Source: an uncultured Lachnospiraceae bacterium (lineage in GTDB: Bacteria; Bacillota; Clostridia; Lachnospirales; Lachnospiraceae). From it: a DNA stretch of 64,000 bases. The stretch covers positions 1 to 64,000 of the forward strand of contig CAMXQE010000017.1 in NCBI GenBank assembly GCA_947246015.1, in the 5' to 3' direction. The notes beneath the pieces were generated by a model that had not been told where the DNA came from, made no database searches, and saw nothing but the letters and a program-made list of their open reading frames with translations. The position numbers and the translations under genes were made by a program. Below, in pieces: positions 42,887 to 51,751 of this stretch (its first letter is position 1; every line of letters begins with the position of its first letter).

Positions 42887-43576
42887 TCAAATTCCCGAAA
42901 AATCTCCATCGGCGACAAGCAGGCCATCCACGCCGCACTGCCCGGCCACTGCCATATCGCTTTCCTTTTCGTTGCCAATCATCAGGCATTCCTCTTTTTT
43001 CAGCCCGTGCTTTTGAAGCAAAGCTTCCATATATTCCTTTTTTGGCTTTTTGATTCCGAAATCGGAAGAAATGAAAATATCATCAAAATATTTTCCGATT
43101 CCCAATTCCTCAATTTCCGGCGCCGTAAACAGCCGCTGGGCATTGGACAGCAGGTAAATGTGTTTCCCGCCCTCCCGCAGTCTCTGCAAAAGCAGCTCCG
43201 TTCCGTCATAAAGCCTTATGTACTCTCTGGACAGTTTCCGGAAGCAGTATGCCAGATCAGCAATCAATTCTTCTTTCACCGTGACTCCCTTCCTGCGGAA
43301 CAAACCGGAAAACACTTTCCCTATTTCAATTTCTATCCCGCTATTGCCCGTCGTCGCATTTTCTGCTTCCGGATATACTGCCCCTTTTTCCTGCCGCAGA
43401 CGTTCCTCCTCCTTCCGGCAGTCTTCCCTGTAAGCTTTTTTCAACGCTTCCGGTGTATAGACAGCGCCTTCTCTCCCGTAAATTTCCGCCATCTTTACCC
43501 AAAGCCCATCCTTCTCCTCATCCGTGTGAATATCTACCAATGTTCCATACAAATCAAAAATATAATTCCGATACAT
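42887..43576 (-). CDS. HAD superfamily hydrolase (subfamily IA)
   Basis: The 229-residue product has HAD motif I FDLYGTLVD, a helical cap (residues 20-100), motif II LLSNAQ, the Lys in FGIKKPKKEYM (motif III) and MIGNEKESDMAVAGQCGVD (motif IV, with Glu where Asp is common). Such enzymes dephosphorylate small metabolites, often nucleotides or sugar phosphates; the substrate is not predictable. It is convergent with the VanZ-like gene with only 17 bases between stops. Confidence 0.9.
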   Translation of the reverse strand: MYRNYIFDLYGTLVDIHTDEEKDGLWVKMAEIYGREGAVYTPEALKKAYREDCRKEEERLRQEKGAVYPEAENATTGNSGIEIEIGKVFSGLFRRKGVTVKEELIADLAYCFRKLSREYIRLYDGTELLLQRLREGGKHIYLLSNAQRLFTAPEIEELGIGKYFDDIFISSDFGIKKPKKEYMEALLQKHGLKKEECLMIGNEKESDMAVAGQCGVDGLLVADGDFSGI

Positions 43577-43693
43577 ACTTTCCTCTTTTCACGTTGTCTG
43601 ATTCTGTTTTTTCGTTCATCACAATTTTGAGAACATACCGCAAACATAAACGTCCGCTCTGTGCCATCTCTCCTAAACATAAACCAATACTGC

Positions 43694-45616
43694 TTACCGG
43701 AATAATAAAACAGAATACGGCGGCATGGTTACGTTCTTCCCGTTCATCTCCGCTTTCTCATCCCCTGTAAAAAGCTTTCCGCCAAGAATCCAGCTTTCAT
43801 CCTGCCCCTCATCCGCCATACTGCACGTTACAAGCCAATTGCCGTCCGCTTCTTTTCCGTTTAACGTAAGCCCCGTCACATCCACTGACTTTTCTTCGTT
43901 GGAAATATTCATAAGAAGCAGGATTTCTGAATCCTCATATACTTTTTTCACCGCACATATCTGGTCATCGGAAATTTCCTCCACAAGCTCCGTCTTTCCT
44001 CTTGCAATTTCCGGATAGGTATTCCGCAGCCTTATGGCCTCCTTATAATATTGGTAAATGGAACCCGCATCCCTGCTCTGTTCTTCCAGGCTGTCATACT
44101 TCATTTTTATATCATCCATATCCTGCGGACCGCTGCACATTCCTTCTGCCGCAGCATCTTTGCTCCAGTACATGGGAGCACGTTTATTCTCATCCTTACC
44201 AGAGCCCTTCATACCAAGTTCTTCCCCGTAATATATGAAAGCACAGCCGCCCATCATAAGATTCATGGCACCTGCCATCTTCGTCTGCCGCCCCGAATCC
44301 TCCCCCGCATAATATCCGGCGCTCCTTCCTAAATCATGATTGGTGTAAAAGGGAGCATCCACAAAATCTTCGTTATAAGAAGCAAATTTCTCCTCGCTGT
44401 CACATAATGCCTGTCCGAATCCGGAAGCTGTGGAAACACCTTTTACCGCATTGGCAATTATTCCTGAATTATCCGCAAAAGCAAAGTTAAATACACTGTC
44501 TATGCCGCTTGCATAATATTGGGCATAAGTATTCCGGTCCGACCATACCTCTGCTACCAGATAAGCATCCTCCTTTTTTTCTTTCACCATGCCGTTGAAC
44601 CAGTCCAACACCTCTACATTGGCCTCCGGATTTCCCGAATAATACTCCTTTGCCGCATCCAGCCGGAAACCGTCTACCCCCTTTTCCAGCCAGAAATCTA
44701 CAATTTCCCCGATTTCTTTCCTCACCCTTTCATTCCCAAGATTCAAGTCCGGCATTTCGCTCCAAAACGGCGCCTCATAATACCACGTCCCATCGAAATC
44801 ACAATATCCCGTCCCTTTTTCTTTGGAAAAATTATAATACCCCACATAAGGGCATTCCTCCTCATCCGGCTCCTGCCCATCCTCCAACTGTTTCAGATAA
44901 TCACATGCCGCAATAAACCAGGGATGGGAAGAAGAAGTATGGTTCAGTACCAGGTCCAGAATCACATGCACATCCCTTGCCTTGCACTCTGCCATAAATG
45001 CCTCAAAATCTTCCATCGTCCCATACTGTTCATCAATTCCGTAATAATCCGTCACGTCATACTTATGATAGGTTGTGGACGGCATAACCGGCATCAGCCA
45101 TATCCCATTGCATCCAAGGTCGGTATCCGTAGAATCATCCCCATCGTTAATATAGTCCAGCTTTTCTGTCAGTCCCTTCAAATCCCCGATACCGTCACCG
45201 TCACTGTCATAAAACGAATATACAAACACCTCATAAAACGTCCGGTACTTATCATCCGGCATATTTAACGGCGGCAGTTCCATTCCCCCGATGCCGTCCG
45301 CTTCCACCGTGTCCTGAATGACTCCGTCTTCACTTCCTGCCGTATCGCGCTCCGTACCTGATGCCAGCTCCATCCCATCGCCGCGTTCTTCCGAAGCTCC
45401 CTGTTCCGTTCCTGCTGTTCCACCACCGCCGCAGCCGGTAAAACCACTCATCAAACATACCGCAGCCATTCCAAGCGCCAAATACCGCTTCCCCTTATTC
45501 CAACATATATTCTCCGTTTTCCACACTTTTTTCAATCCGCCCATACCTGCCTGTTTCCTTCCTGCTTCTTCTCTCTCCTCATCCAATAATCCGGAATTTT
45601 TCACCATTTCCATCAT
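43694..45616 (-). CDS. Alpha-amylase family (GH13) lipoprotein
   Basis: The product has a lipoprotein signal with a lipobox ending SGFTGC (near residue 62 of the longest frame), an acidic linker, and a GH13 barrel. Visible motifs are DSDGDGIGDLKG (calcium loop), DLVLNH, GVDGFRLDAAKEYY (nucleophile Asp), VAEVWSD (acid/base Glu) and TNHDLGR (third Asp). It would hydrolyse alpha-glucans outside the membrane. The true start is uncertain: the 640-residue frame has a poor ribosome site, while an ATG at 45544 follows AGGAAGG and would leave a shorter signal. It is monocistronic; no ABC sugar transporter or LacI regulator is adjacent. Confidence 0.9.
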   Translation of the reverse strand: MMEMVKNSGLLDEEREEAGRKQAGMGGLKKVWKTENICWNKGKRYLALGMAAVCLMSGFTGCGGGGTAGTEQGASEERGDGMELASGTERDTAGSEDGVIQDTVEADGIGGMELPPLNMPDDKYRTFYEVFVYSFYDSDGDGIGDLKGLTEKLDYINDGDDSTDTDLGCNGIWLMPVMPSTTYHKYDVTDYYGIDEQYGTMEDFEAFMAECKARDVHVILDLVLNHTSSSHPWFIAACDYLKQLEDGQEPDEEECPYVGYYNFSKEKGTGYCDFDGTWYYEAPFWSEMPDLNLGNERVRKEIGEIVDFWLEKGVDGFRLDAAKEYYSGNPEANVEVLDWFNGMVKEKKEDAYLVAEVWSDRNTYAQYYASGIDSVFNFAFADNSGIIANAVKGVSTASGFGQALCDSEEKFASYNEDFVDAPFYTNHDLGRSAGYYAGEDSGRQTKMAGAMNLMMGGCAFIYYGEELGMKGSGKDENKRAPMYWSKDAAAEGMCSGPQDMDDIKMKYDSLEEQSRDAGSIYQYYKEAIRLRNTYPEIARGKTELVEEISDDQICAVKKVYEDSEILLLMNISNEEKSVDVTGLTLNGKEADGNWLVTCSMADEGQDESWILGGKLFTGDEKAEMNGKNVTMPPYSVLLFR

Positions 45617-45664
45617 GCCACCACAGCCATTATAAAGTCAACCCTTCTTCAGACAATATTTCCG

Positions 45665-45870
45665 GACTGATAACAGTTCAGCCTTCGGCTTCCCTGTTAC
45701 GGAATCTGCCCATTCCAAGGTCTACGTTCCACTTCGGTCGGCGCTAAGCAAACGTCCACCGGACGTTTAGCGCCGCCTACAGCGAGGGGCAGATTCCCTC
45801 CCGGCTAAATTTACGTATTCTTACGGACTTTGCAGCCAGTGCAAAGTCCTGGGCGAACTGTTACCATAAC
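45665..45870 (+). repeat. Nested inverted-repeat element, family D (long form)
   Basis: Outer arms TAACAGTTCAGCC (45671-45683) and GGGCGAACTGTTA (45851-45863) match at 11 of 13 pairs. Inside them, GGAATCTGCCC (45701-45711) pairs with GGGCAGATTCC (45787-45797). A hairpin GGCGCT...AAACGTCC / GGACGTTT AGCGCC (45740-45774) lies within, and a perfect 10-base-pair hairpin (45825-45849) lies to the right. The first 29 bases alone also form a hairpin, which is the short form seen at 52281. It could be a mobile repeat or a structured RNA. Confidence 0.75.
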
Positions 45871-45894
45871 TGCAAATTTTTTTTAACTTTCCTC

Positions 45895-45923
45895 TTGCCA
45901 TCCTTCTCCCGCTATGCTATAAT
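45895..45923 (+). promoter_or_regulatory. Promoter of tRNA-Trp
   Basis: TTGCCA, 17-base spacer, TATAAT with a TGC extension, 30 bases before the tRNA 5' end. Confidence 0.75.
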
Positions 45924-45953
45924 AATTTTCGGCGATTCAAGAAAACCACTCAT

Positions 45954-46024
45954 AGGGGCATAGTTCAAAGGTAGAACAGTGGTCTCCAAAACCATCGATG
46001 TGGGTTCGATTCCTACTGCCCCTG
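45954..46024 (+). tRNA. tRNA-Trp (anticodon CCA)
   Basis: A 71-base cloverleaf. The acceptor AGGGGCA pairs with TGCCCCT, the D stem is GTTC/GAAC, the anticodon loop CTCCAAA gives CCA, and the T arm is GTGGG/CCTAC. The discriminator is G, the tryptophan identity base; CCA is not encoded. Confidence 0.95.
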
Positions 46025-46035
46025 CTATTTGAAAC

Positions 46036-46073
46036 AAGGCACTGATAAAATGATTTTGTCAGTGCCTTTTTCA
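46036..46073 (+). terminator. Terminator of tRNA-Trp
   Basis: AAGGCACTGA (46036-46045) pairs with TCAGTGCCTT (46059-46068), followed by a T run. Confidence 0.85.
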
Positions 46074-46082
46074 TTCATAAGT

Positions 46083-46153
46083 CTTTGACCCTCGCGGCAG
46101 CCGCCGGATGTTGCAGACACCCGGCTCGTTGCCCACGGGAATAATATGTGCAA
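46083..46153 (+). repeat. Intergenic palindromic repeat, family A (lspA leader)
   Basis: It contains GACCCTCGCGGCAG, TGTTGCAGACAC, GGCTCGTTGC and ACGGGAATAA in the same order as the copy at 5855-5914 on the other strand. It ends about 35 bases before the lspA start and runs into the CAGAAATGAGG ribosome-site leader. Confidence 0.8.
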
Positions 46154-46178
46154 AACCAGCGCAGAAATGAGGTAAATC

Positions 46179-46694
46179 ATGAAAACTTTGAAGAAAATAT
46201 TCCCCCTGCTATCCATTCCCTTCCTCACGCTTTTGGACCAGCTTACCAAAGCCGCTGCCCAAAGCCATTTAAAAGGACAGGCAGACTACCCGCTTCTTGC
46301 AGATATCCTTGAATTTTCCTATCTGGAAAATACGGGGGCTGCTTTTAGTTCCTTCTTAGGGAAGCAGGGCTTTCTCATCACCTTAACCTCGCTGGTCATG
46401 CTGTTCCTTCTCATAAAATATATCCAGATACCCGAAGGGAAACGCTATCTGCCCATGCACCTGTCCCTGCTGTTAATTATCAGCGGCGGCATCGGTAATC
46501 TGATTGACCGGATTACGAACGGCTATGTCATCGACTTCATATATTTCGTCCCCATTAATTTTCCGAAATTCAATGTTGCCGACTGTTATGTAACAGTCGG
46601 CATGATACTGCTTTGTATTATCTGCTTCTTTTATTATAAGGACGATGAACTGGATTTTCTGTTTTCTCTTAAAATAAAATCAACTATACCGTAA
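46179..46694 (+). CDS. lspA: Lipoprotein signal peptidase (prolipoprotein signal peptidase II)
   Basis: This aspartic protease in the cytoplasmic membrane cleaves signal peptides of lipidated prolipoproteins. The 171-residue product has four membrane segments, LDQLTKAAAQSHL after TM1, LENTGAAFS, and the two catalytic Asp motifs GGIGNLIDRITNGYVIDFI and FNVADCYVTVG. GAAATGAGG precedes the ATG. It stands alone behind tRNA-Trp and a family A repeat and is convergent with the ABC exporter genes. The usual partner rluD-like gene is not adjacent. Confidence 0.95.
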   Translation: MKTLKKIFPLLSIPFLTLLDQLTKAAAQSHLKGQADYPLLADILEFSYLENTGAAFSSFLGKQGFLITLTSLVMLFLLIKYIQIPEGKRYLPMHLSLLLIISGGIGNLIDRITNGYVIDFIYFVPINFPKFNVADCYVTVGMILLCIICFFYYKDDELDFLFSLKIKSTIP

Positions 46695-46727
46695 ATGCAC
46701 GGACCTGTACGGATTATCACGTAAACT

Positions 46728-48476
46728 CTACACCGCAAACTGGCTGTTATACAACTGCGCATAAAACCCGCCCTGCGCCAGCAGCGAATCATGATTTCCC
46801 TGTTCAATAATATTTCCGTCCTTCATCACAAGGATAATATCCGCCTCCTGAATCGTGGAAAGCCTGTGGGCGACAATAAAACTGGTTCTCCCCTCCATCA
46901 GCTTCGCAAAAGCATTCTGAATCCTTATCTCCGTCCTCGTATCAATGGAAGACGTCGCTTCATCCAAAATCAGCATATCCGGCTGACAAAGCATCACCCT
47001 CGTAATACACAGAAGCTGCTTCTGCCCCTGTGACAGATTTCCGCCGTCTTCCGCAATAATGGTATCATACCCCTCCGGCAGACGCTTGATAAAGCTGTGG
47101 GCGTGGGATGCCTTCGCCGCCGCAATGATTTCTTCTTCCGTGGCATCCGGTTTCCCCATGATAATATTCTCCTTTATCGTTCCCGACTTTAGCCACGTTT
47201 CCTGCAATACCATACCGAAAGCAGTACGCAGGCTTTTCCTCGTTACCTGACGTATATCCTTCCCCTCTACCTGAATGCTTCCCCGGTCCACATCGTAAAA
47301 CCGCATCAGCAGATTAATCAACGTCGTCTTCCCGCAGCCGGTAGGTCCTACGATTGCCACACGCTGTCCCGGTTTTACCGTCAGATTAAAGTCCTCAATC
47401 AGCTTCTTATCCGGCGTATAGGAAAAATATACGTGTTCCAGCGTCACATTTCCTTCCGCCTTTGTCAGATTAGCCGCATCCTGCGCATCCGGTATCTGTG
47501 CTTCTTCTTCTATCAGCTCGAAAATCCTGCCCGCACAGGCAAGGGCATTCTGCAATTCCGTGATAACACCCGAAATCTCGTTAAACGGCTTCGTATACTG
47601 GTTGGCATACGTCAGCAGGCAGGACAGCTGCCCTACGCTGATGCCTCCCCGGATGGCAAGGAAAGCCCCTGTGATTCCCACGCCGGCATAAACAAGGCTG
47701 TTGACAAAACGTGTGGCAGGATTGGTAATCGAGGAAAAGAAAATCGCCTGCAGCGAACACTTCTGCAGCCTTCCGTTAATTTCATCAAACCGCTCCATGG
47801 CATTCTCCTCATAGCCGAATGCCTGCACTACCCTTTGGTTTCCCACCATCTCATCAATCAATGCCGTCTGCTCTCCCCTCGTCTCGGATTGCAGCTTAAA
47901 CATATGGTAGGTTTTCTTCGCAATAAAGTTAGCCACTAAAAACGAAACCGGCGTAATACATACCACCACCGCCGTAATTCCGATATGGATGGTCAGCATA
48001 ATGACCAGCGTTCCAACAATCGTCACCACTCCGGTAAATAACTGGGTAAATCCCATCAAAAGTCCGTCCGCGAACTGATCCACGTCCGCAATCACCCTGC
48101 TGACCACTTCCCCGTAAGAATGGGCATCCAGATATTTTAACGGCAGTACTTCTATTTTCCGGAAAGCCTCGTCACGGATATCCCGCACGATTCCGTAAGT
48201 CATCCGGTTATTGCACACATTCATCAGCCATTGCGCAACTGCCGTCAACGCTATGGCAATCCCCATTTTTACCAGAATGATTAGGATTCCTTCAAAATCC
48301 ACCAGCCCTTTTTCCACAATCAGGTCTACCGCATCTCCTGTCAGTATGGGTACATATAACGTAAGCGCCACGACGCACGCCGCCATGACCACAGACACAC
48401 CCAGATAAAACCAATACTTCCGAATATAACGCAATACTTTGAAAAGGATTTCCTTCTGTCTGCTCCTGCCTTTCAT
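46728..48476 (-). CDS. ABC exporter half-transporter, canonical Walker B
   Basis: The 582-residue product has a six-helix type IV exporter membrane domain (about 1-330) and a nucleotide-binding domain with Walker A GPTGCGKTT, signature LSQGQ (non-canonical, usual LSGGQ), Walker B MLILDEATSSID with catalytic Glu, and the H-loop VAHRLS. Its ATG overlaps the stop of the upstream half-transporter as ATGA. Together they fit heterodimeric multidrug exporters of the LmrCD/TM287-288 type, where LSQGQ belongs to the degenerate site. Confidence 0.94.
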   Translation of the reverse strand: MKGRSRQKEILFKVLRYIRKYWFYLGVSVVMAACVVALTLYVPILTGDAVDLIVEKGLVDFEGILIILVKMGIAIALTAVAQWLMNVCNNRMTYGIVRDIRDEAFRKIEVLPLKYLDAHSYGEVVSRVIADVDQFADGLLMGFTQLFTGVVTIVGTLVIMLTIHIGITAVVVCITPVSFLVANFIAKKTYHMFKLQSETRGEQTALIDEMVGNQRVVQAFGYEENAMERFDEINGRLQKCSLQAIFFSSITNPATRFVNSLVYAGVGITGAFLAIRGGISVGQLSCLLTYANQYTKPFNEISGVITELQNALACAGRIFELIEEEAQIPDAQDAANLTKAEGNVTLEHVYFSYTPDKKLIEDFNLTVKPGQRVAIVGPTGCGKTTLINLLMRFYDVDRGSIQVEGKDIRQVTRKSLRTAFGMVLQETWLKSGTIKENIIMGKPDATEEEIIAAAKASHAHSFIKRLPEGYDTIIAEDGGNLSQGQKQLLCITRVMLCQPDMLILDEATSSIDTRTEIRIQNAFAKLMEGRTSFIVAHRLSTIQEADIILVMKDGNIIEQGNHDSLLAQGGFYAQLYNSQFAV

Positions 48477-50218
48477 GATACCCGCCCCTCCTTCTTAAAC
48501 TGGGAATCGTAGATTTCCTTATATACCTCACAGCTTTGCATCAACTGGTCATGGGTTCCCATTCCTGCAATTTCCCCGTCATCCATTACGATAATGGCAT
48601 CCGCATATTGGATGGAAGCCGCCCGCTGGGAGACGATAAACACCGTAGGCGCGTCTTCCATTTCCCGGATTGCCTTACGCAATTTGGCATCGGTAGCAAA
48701 GTCAAGAGCGGATGCGCTGTCGTCCAGAATAAGAATCTCCGGCTTACGCACCAGGGCCCTTGCAATTGTCAGTCTCTGCTTCTGACCGCCGGACAGATTT
48801 TTGCCTGCCTGCGCCACAGGTGCATCCAGTCCCCCGTCCCTCGTCTCCACAAACTCTCTGGATTGGGAAATTTCCAAAGCGCGCCACAGTTCTTCCTCCG
48901 TGGCATCCTCTTTGCCCCACAGCAGGTTTTCCCGGATTGTTCCCTTGAACAACACCGCCTTCTGCATAACCATGCCGATTCTGCTCCGCAGCTCTTCCAA
49001 AGAATAGTCCTTCACATCCACCCCGTTTACCAGCACTTTTCCCTTTGTAGCATCATAAAATCTGGGTATCATGTTCACTACGGAGGATTTTCCGGAACCT
49101 GTACCTCCGATAATTCCGATGGTCTGTCCCCGCTGCACCTGAAAATGGATATCCGTCAGGGATTCCGCTCCTGCATTTTTATAGGTCAGGCATACATGCT
49201 CGAAGCATACTGCCGGAATGCCCTCCTTTTTTTCCGCTGCTCCTGCCCTGTGTCCCTTTTCCGGAGACACCAGGCCGGAAGACGTCTCAAATACCGCTTC
49301 GATACGGTTGGCGCAGGCAAAAGCCTTTGTCACGGTAATAATCAGATTGGCCAGCTTAATCAGCTCCACTAAAATCTGAGACATATAATTCACCAATGCC
49401 ACGACCTCACCCTGTGTGATATAGCCGGCATCTACCCGCAGCGCACCTGTCCAAATCAGCACAATTACCGCACCGTTGATAATGATATAGGTCACCGGAT
49501 TCATAAGTGCAGATATCTTCCCCACAAACATCTGCATTCTCGTCAGCGACTCATTTCCTTCCTGAAAGCGGGCAATTTCCGATTCTTCCTTATTAAAGGC
49601 CCGAACCACTCTGGCTCCCGTCAGGTTCTCCCGCGTAATCCCCAGTATCTTATCCAGCCCCGCCTGTACCTTCTTATACAACGGCATACTGATAATCATA
49701 ATACCGAACACAACGATACAAAGCAGAGGTATCGTTACCACAAACACAAGCGCCGCCTTTACATCAATGGTAAATGCCATCACCATGGCGCCGAACACAA
49801 TAAAGGGAGAACGCAAAAACAGCCGAAGCACTAAATTCACCCCAGACTGTACCTGATTCACATCGCTTGTCATCCGTGTAATCAGCGTGGAAGTCCCGAT
49901 GGTATCCATCTCCGAAAACGACAGGGACTGGATATGCCCGAACAAAGCATGTTTTAACCCCGTGGAAAATCCTACCGCCGCTTTTGCCGCAAAGTACTGC
50001 GCCGTAATGGAACACACCAGCCCGATGATACCCAGGGCAAGCAGAAGCAGTCCCATATTCAGAATCATTCCCTTATTCCCCTGTCCGATTCCCGTATCAA
50101 TAATCTGCGCCATGACAAGCGGCACAAACAACTCAAAAGAAGCCTCCAGCATCTTAAAAAGCGGCGCCAATACCGTTTCTTTTTTATAATCCTTTAAATA
50201 TACCAGTAATTTCTTCAT
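48473..50218 (-). CDS. ABC exporter half-transporter, degenerate Walker B
   Basis: The 581-residue product has a six-helix membrane domain and a nucleotide-binding domain with Walker A GGTGSGKSS, canonical signature LSGGQKQRL and Walker B EILILDDSASALD, where Asp replaces the catalytic Glu. The switch region reads VSQRAAS, with Gln replacing the H-loop His. It is therefore the catalytically impaired half of a heterodimer with the next gene. It lies 17 bases after radA and may share its transcript. Substrate unknown. Confidence 0.94.
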   Translation of the reverse strand: MKKLLVYLKDYKKETVLAPLFKMLEASFELFVPLVMAQIIDTGIGQGNKGMILNMGLLLLALGIIGLVCSITAQYFAAKAAVGFSTGLKHALFGHIQSLSFSEMDTIGTSTLITRMTSDVNQVQSGVNLVLRLFLRSPFIVFGAMVMAFTIDVKAALVFVVTIPLLCIVVFGIMIISMPLYKKVQAGLDKILGITRENLTGARVVRAFNKEESEIARFQEGNESLTRMQMFVGKISALMNPVTYIIINGAVIVLIWTGALRVDAGYITQGEVVALVNYMSQILVELIKLANLIITVTKAFACANRIEAVFETSSGLVSPEKGHRAGAAEKKEGIPAVCFEHVCLTYKNAGAESLTDIHFQVQRGQTIGIIGGTGSGKSSVVNMIPRFYDATKGKVLVNGVDVKDYSLEELRSRIGMVMQKAVLFKGTIRENLLWGKEDATEEELWRALEISQSREFVETRDGGLDAPVAQAGKNLSGGQKQRLTIARALVRKPEILILDDSASALDFATDAKLRKAIREMEDAPTVFIVSQRAASIQYADAIIVMDDGEIAGMGTHDQLMQSCEVYKEIYDSQFKKEGRVS

Positions 50219-50235
50219 AACACTGCGTCCCTCTC

Positions 50236-51621
50236 CTATATTAAATCAATGGCATCCGTTACGGATTTTACCCCGATGATTTTTATTCCTTCCACCGTCT
50301 GCATCTTATCCGCGCAGACCGACGGAAGTACACAGGTGGTAAATCCCAGCTTCCGTGCCTCCGCTGCACGCTGTTCTGCCATGCTCACGGCCCGCACCTC
50401 GCCGCTCAGCCCCACTTCACCAAATACCAGCATCTTATCATCTACTGCACGGTTTTTGAAGCTGGACACCACTGCCATCACAATCCCGAGGTCAATGGCA
50501 GGCTCCGTAATCCGGATTCCTCCTGCAAGATTCACATAGGCATCACAGCCGGACATCTGTAAACCCACCCTCTTTTCCAGTACTGCCATCAGCAGGTTCA
50601 CCCTGTTAAAATCCGTGCCGATAGCCTGTCTGCGGGGAATGCCGAAATTGCTGCCGCACACAAGCGCCTGTATTTCGATTAGAATCGGCCTTGTCCCTTC
50701 CATGGAACATGCCACCACGGAGCCGCTGGCATTCTCCGGCCTGCCGTTTAACATAAATTCCGAGGGGTTTTTCACCTCGGCAAGCCCTTCTTCCTTCATC
50801 TCAAACACGCCGATTTCATTCGTAGAACCGAAGCGGTTCTTCACGCCCCGTAAAATCCGGTAGGAAGCATGTCTGTCCCCTTCGAAATACAATACCGTAT
50901 CCACCATATGTTCCAGCACCCTCGGTCCTGCCACCGTTCCTTCTTTCGTCACATGTCCCACGATAAACACCGGAATATTTAACCCTTTCGCCAGCTGCAG
51001 AAAGATATTGGTAGCCTCTCTTACCTGCGATACGCTGCCGGGCGCCGATGCCACTTCTTCACTGTACATGGTCTGGATAGAATCAATAACAGCCGCATCC
51101 GGCCTGATACGGCGTATTGCCTCTTCCACAATAGCCAGATTCGTCTCACACAGCAGCAAAAAATTATCGTTAATTTCCCCGATACGGTTCGCACGTATCT
51201 TAATCTGCTTTAAAGATTCCTCACCCGATATATACAAAACTTTGTGCGCCGCATCCGCCAGTTTCTGACATACCTGTAAAAGCAGCGTAGACTTCCCGAT
51301 ACCGGGGTCGCCGCCCACTAAAGTCAGGGAACCGGGAACAATCCCCCCGCCCAGAACGCGGTTCAGTTCTCCAATTCCGGCGCTTATCCTGTCCTCACTG
51401 CCAAGTGATACCTCCGACAGTCTGGATGGCTCTGCACGTCTGCCTGCACTGCCCGCCGTCCCTGTCTTCACGGCGCCGCCCATACCTTTTGCCGTTACGT
51501 TCACCTTTTCCTCTACAAGCGTATTCCACGCCTTACAGCCCGGACACTGCCCCATCCATTTTGCGGATTCATATCCGCATTCCTGACAGAAAAATACGGT
51601 GGTATTTTTTCCCTTTGCCAT
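50236..51621 (-). CDS. radA: DNA repair protein RadA
   Basis: RadA is a RecA-related helicase that drives branch migration during recombination. The 461-residue product has an N-terminal four-Cys zinc finger (Cys 12, 15, 26, 29), Walker A GDPGIGKST, the RadA-specific KNRFGST motif and a C-terminal Lon-like domain (GGIRITEPAIDLGIVMAV). GGAGGAGA precedes the ATG. It follows the 136-aa gene after a likely terminator and precedes the ABC pair. Confidence 0.96.
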   Translation of the reverse strand: MAKGKNTTVFFCQECGYESAKWMGQCPGCKAWNTLVEEKVNVTAKGMGGAVKTGTAGSAGRRAEPSRLSEVSLGSEDRISAGIGELNRVLGGGIVPGSLTLVGGDPGIGKSTLLLQVCQKLADAAHKVLYISGEESLKQIKIRANRIGEINDNFLLLCETNLAIVEEAIRRIRPDAAVIDSIQTMYSEEVASAPGSVSQVREATNIFLQLAKGLNIPVFIVGHVTKEGTVAGPRVLEHMVDTVLYFEGDRHASYRILRGVKNRFGSTNEIGVFEMKEEGLAEVKNPSEFMLNGRPENASGSVVACSMEGTRPILIEIQALVCGSNFGIPRRQAIGTDFNRVNLLMAVLEKRVGLQMSGCDAYVNLAGGIRITEPAIDLGIVMAVVSSFKNRAVDDKMLVFGEVGLSGEVRAVSMAEQRAAEARKLGFTTCVLPSVCADKMQTVEGIKIIGVKSVTDAIDLI

Positions 51622-51637
51622 CTTGTCTCCTCCCGCA

Positions 51638-51676
51638 AAAACGGGACTTTCACCCTTTCGATGACCGTCCCGTTTT
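51638..51676 (-). terminator. Likely terminator of the 136-aa gene
   Basis: AAAACGGGAC (51638-51647) pairs with GTCCCGTTTT (51667-51676); on the minus strand the stem is followed by TTTTT. It lies immediately before the radA ribosome-binding site, so it could also attenuate radA. Confidence 0.65.
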
Positions 51677-51751
51677 CCTTTCCGGCATTTTCCTTATATT
51701 ACAGTCTCTCCATAGCGGTATGCGCGCAACCGCCGGTTTATCAACGGTAAC

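Larger units (their letters stand above)
45617..45953. other. Intergenic region with nested inverted repeats and tRNA promoter
   Basis: No gene is visible. Most of the stretch (45665-45870) is a highly palindromic element described separately. The remainder holds the tRNA-Trp promoter at 45895-45923. Confidence 0.7.
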
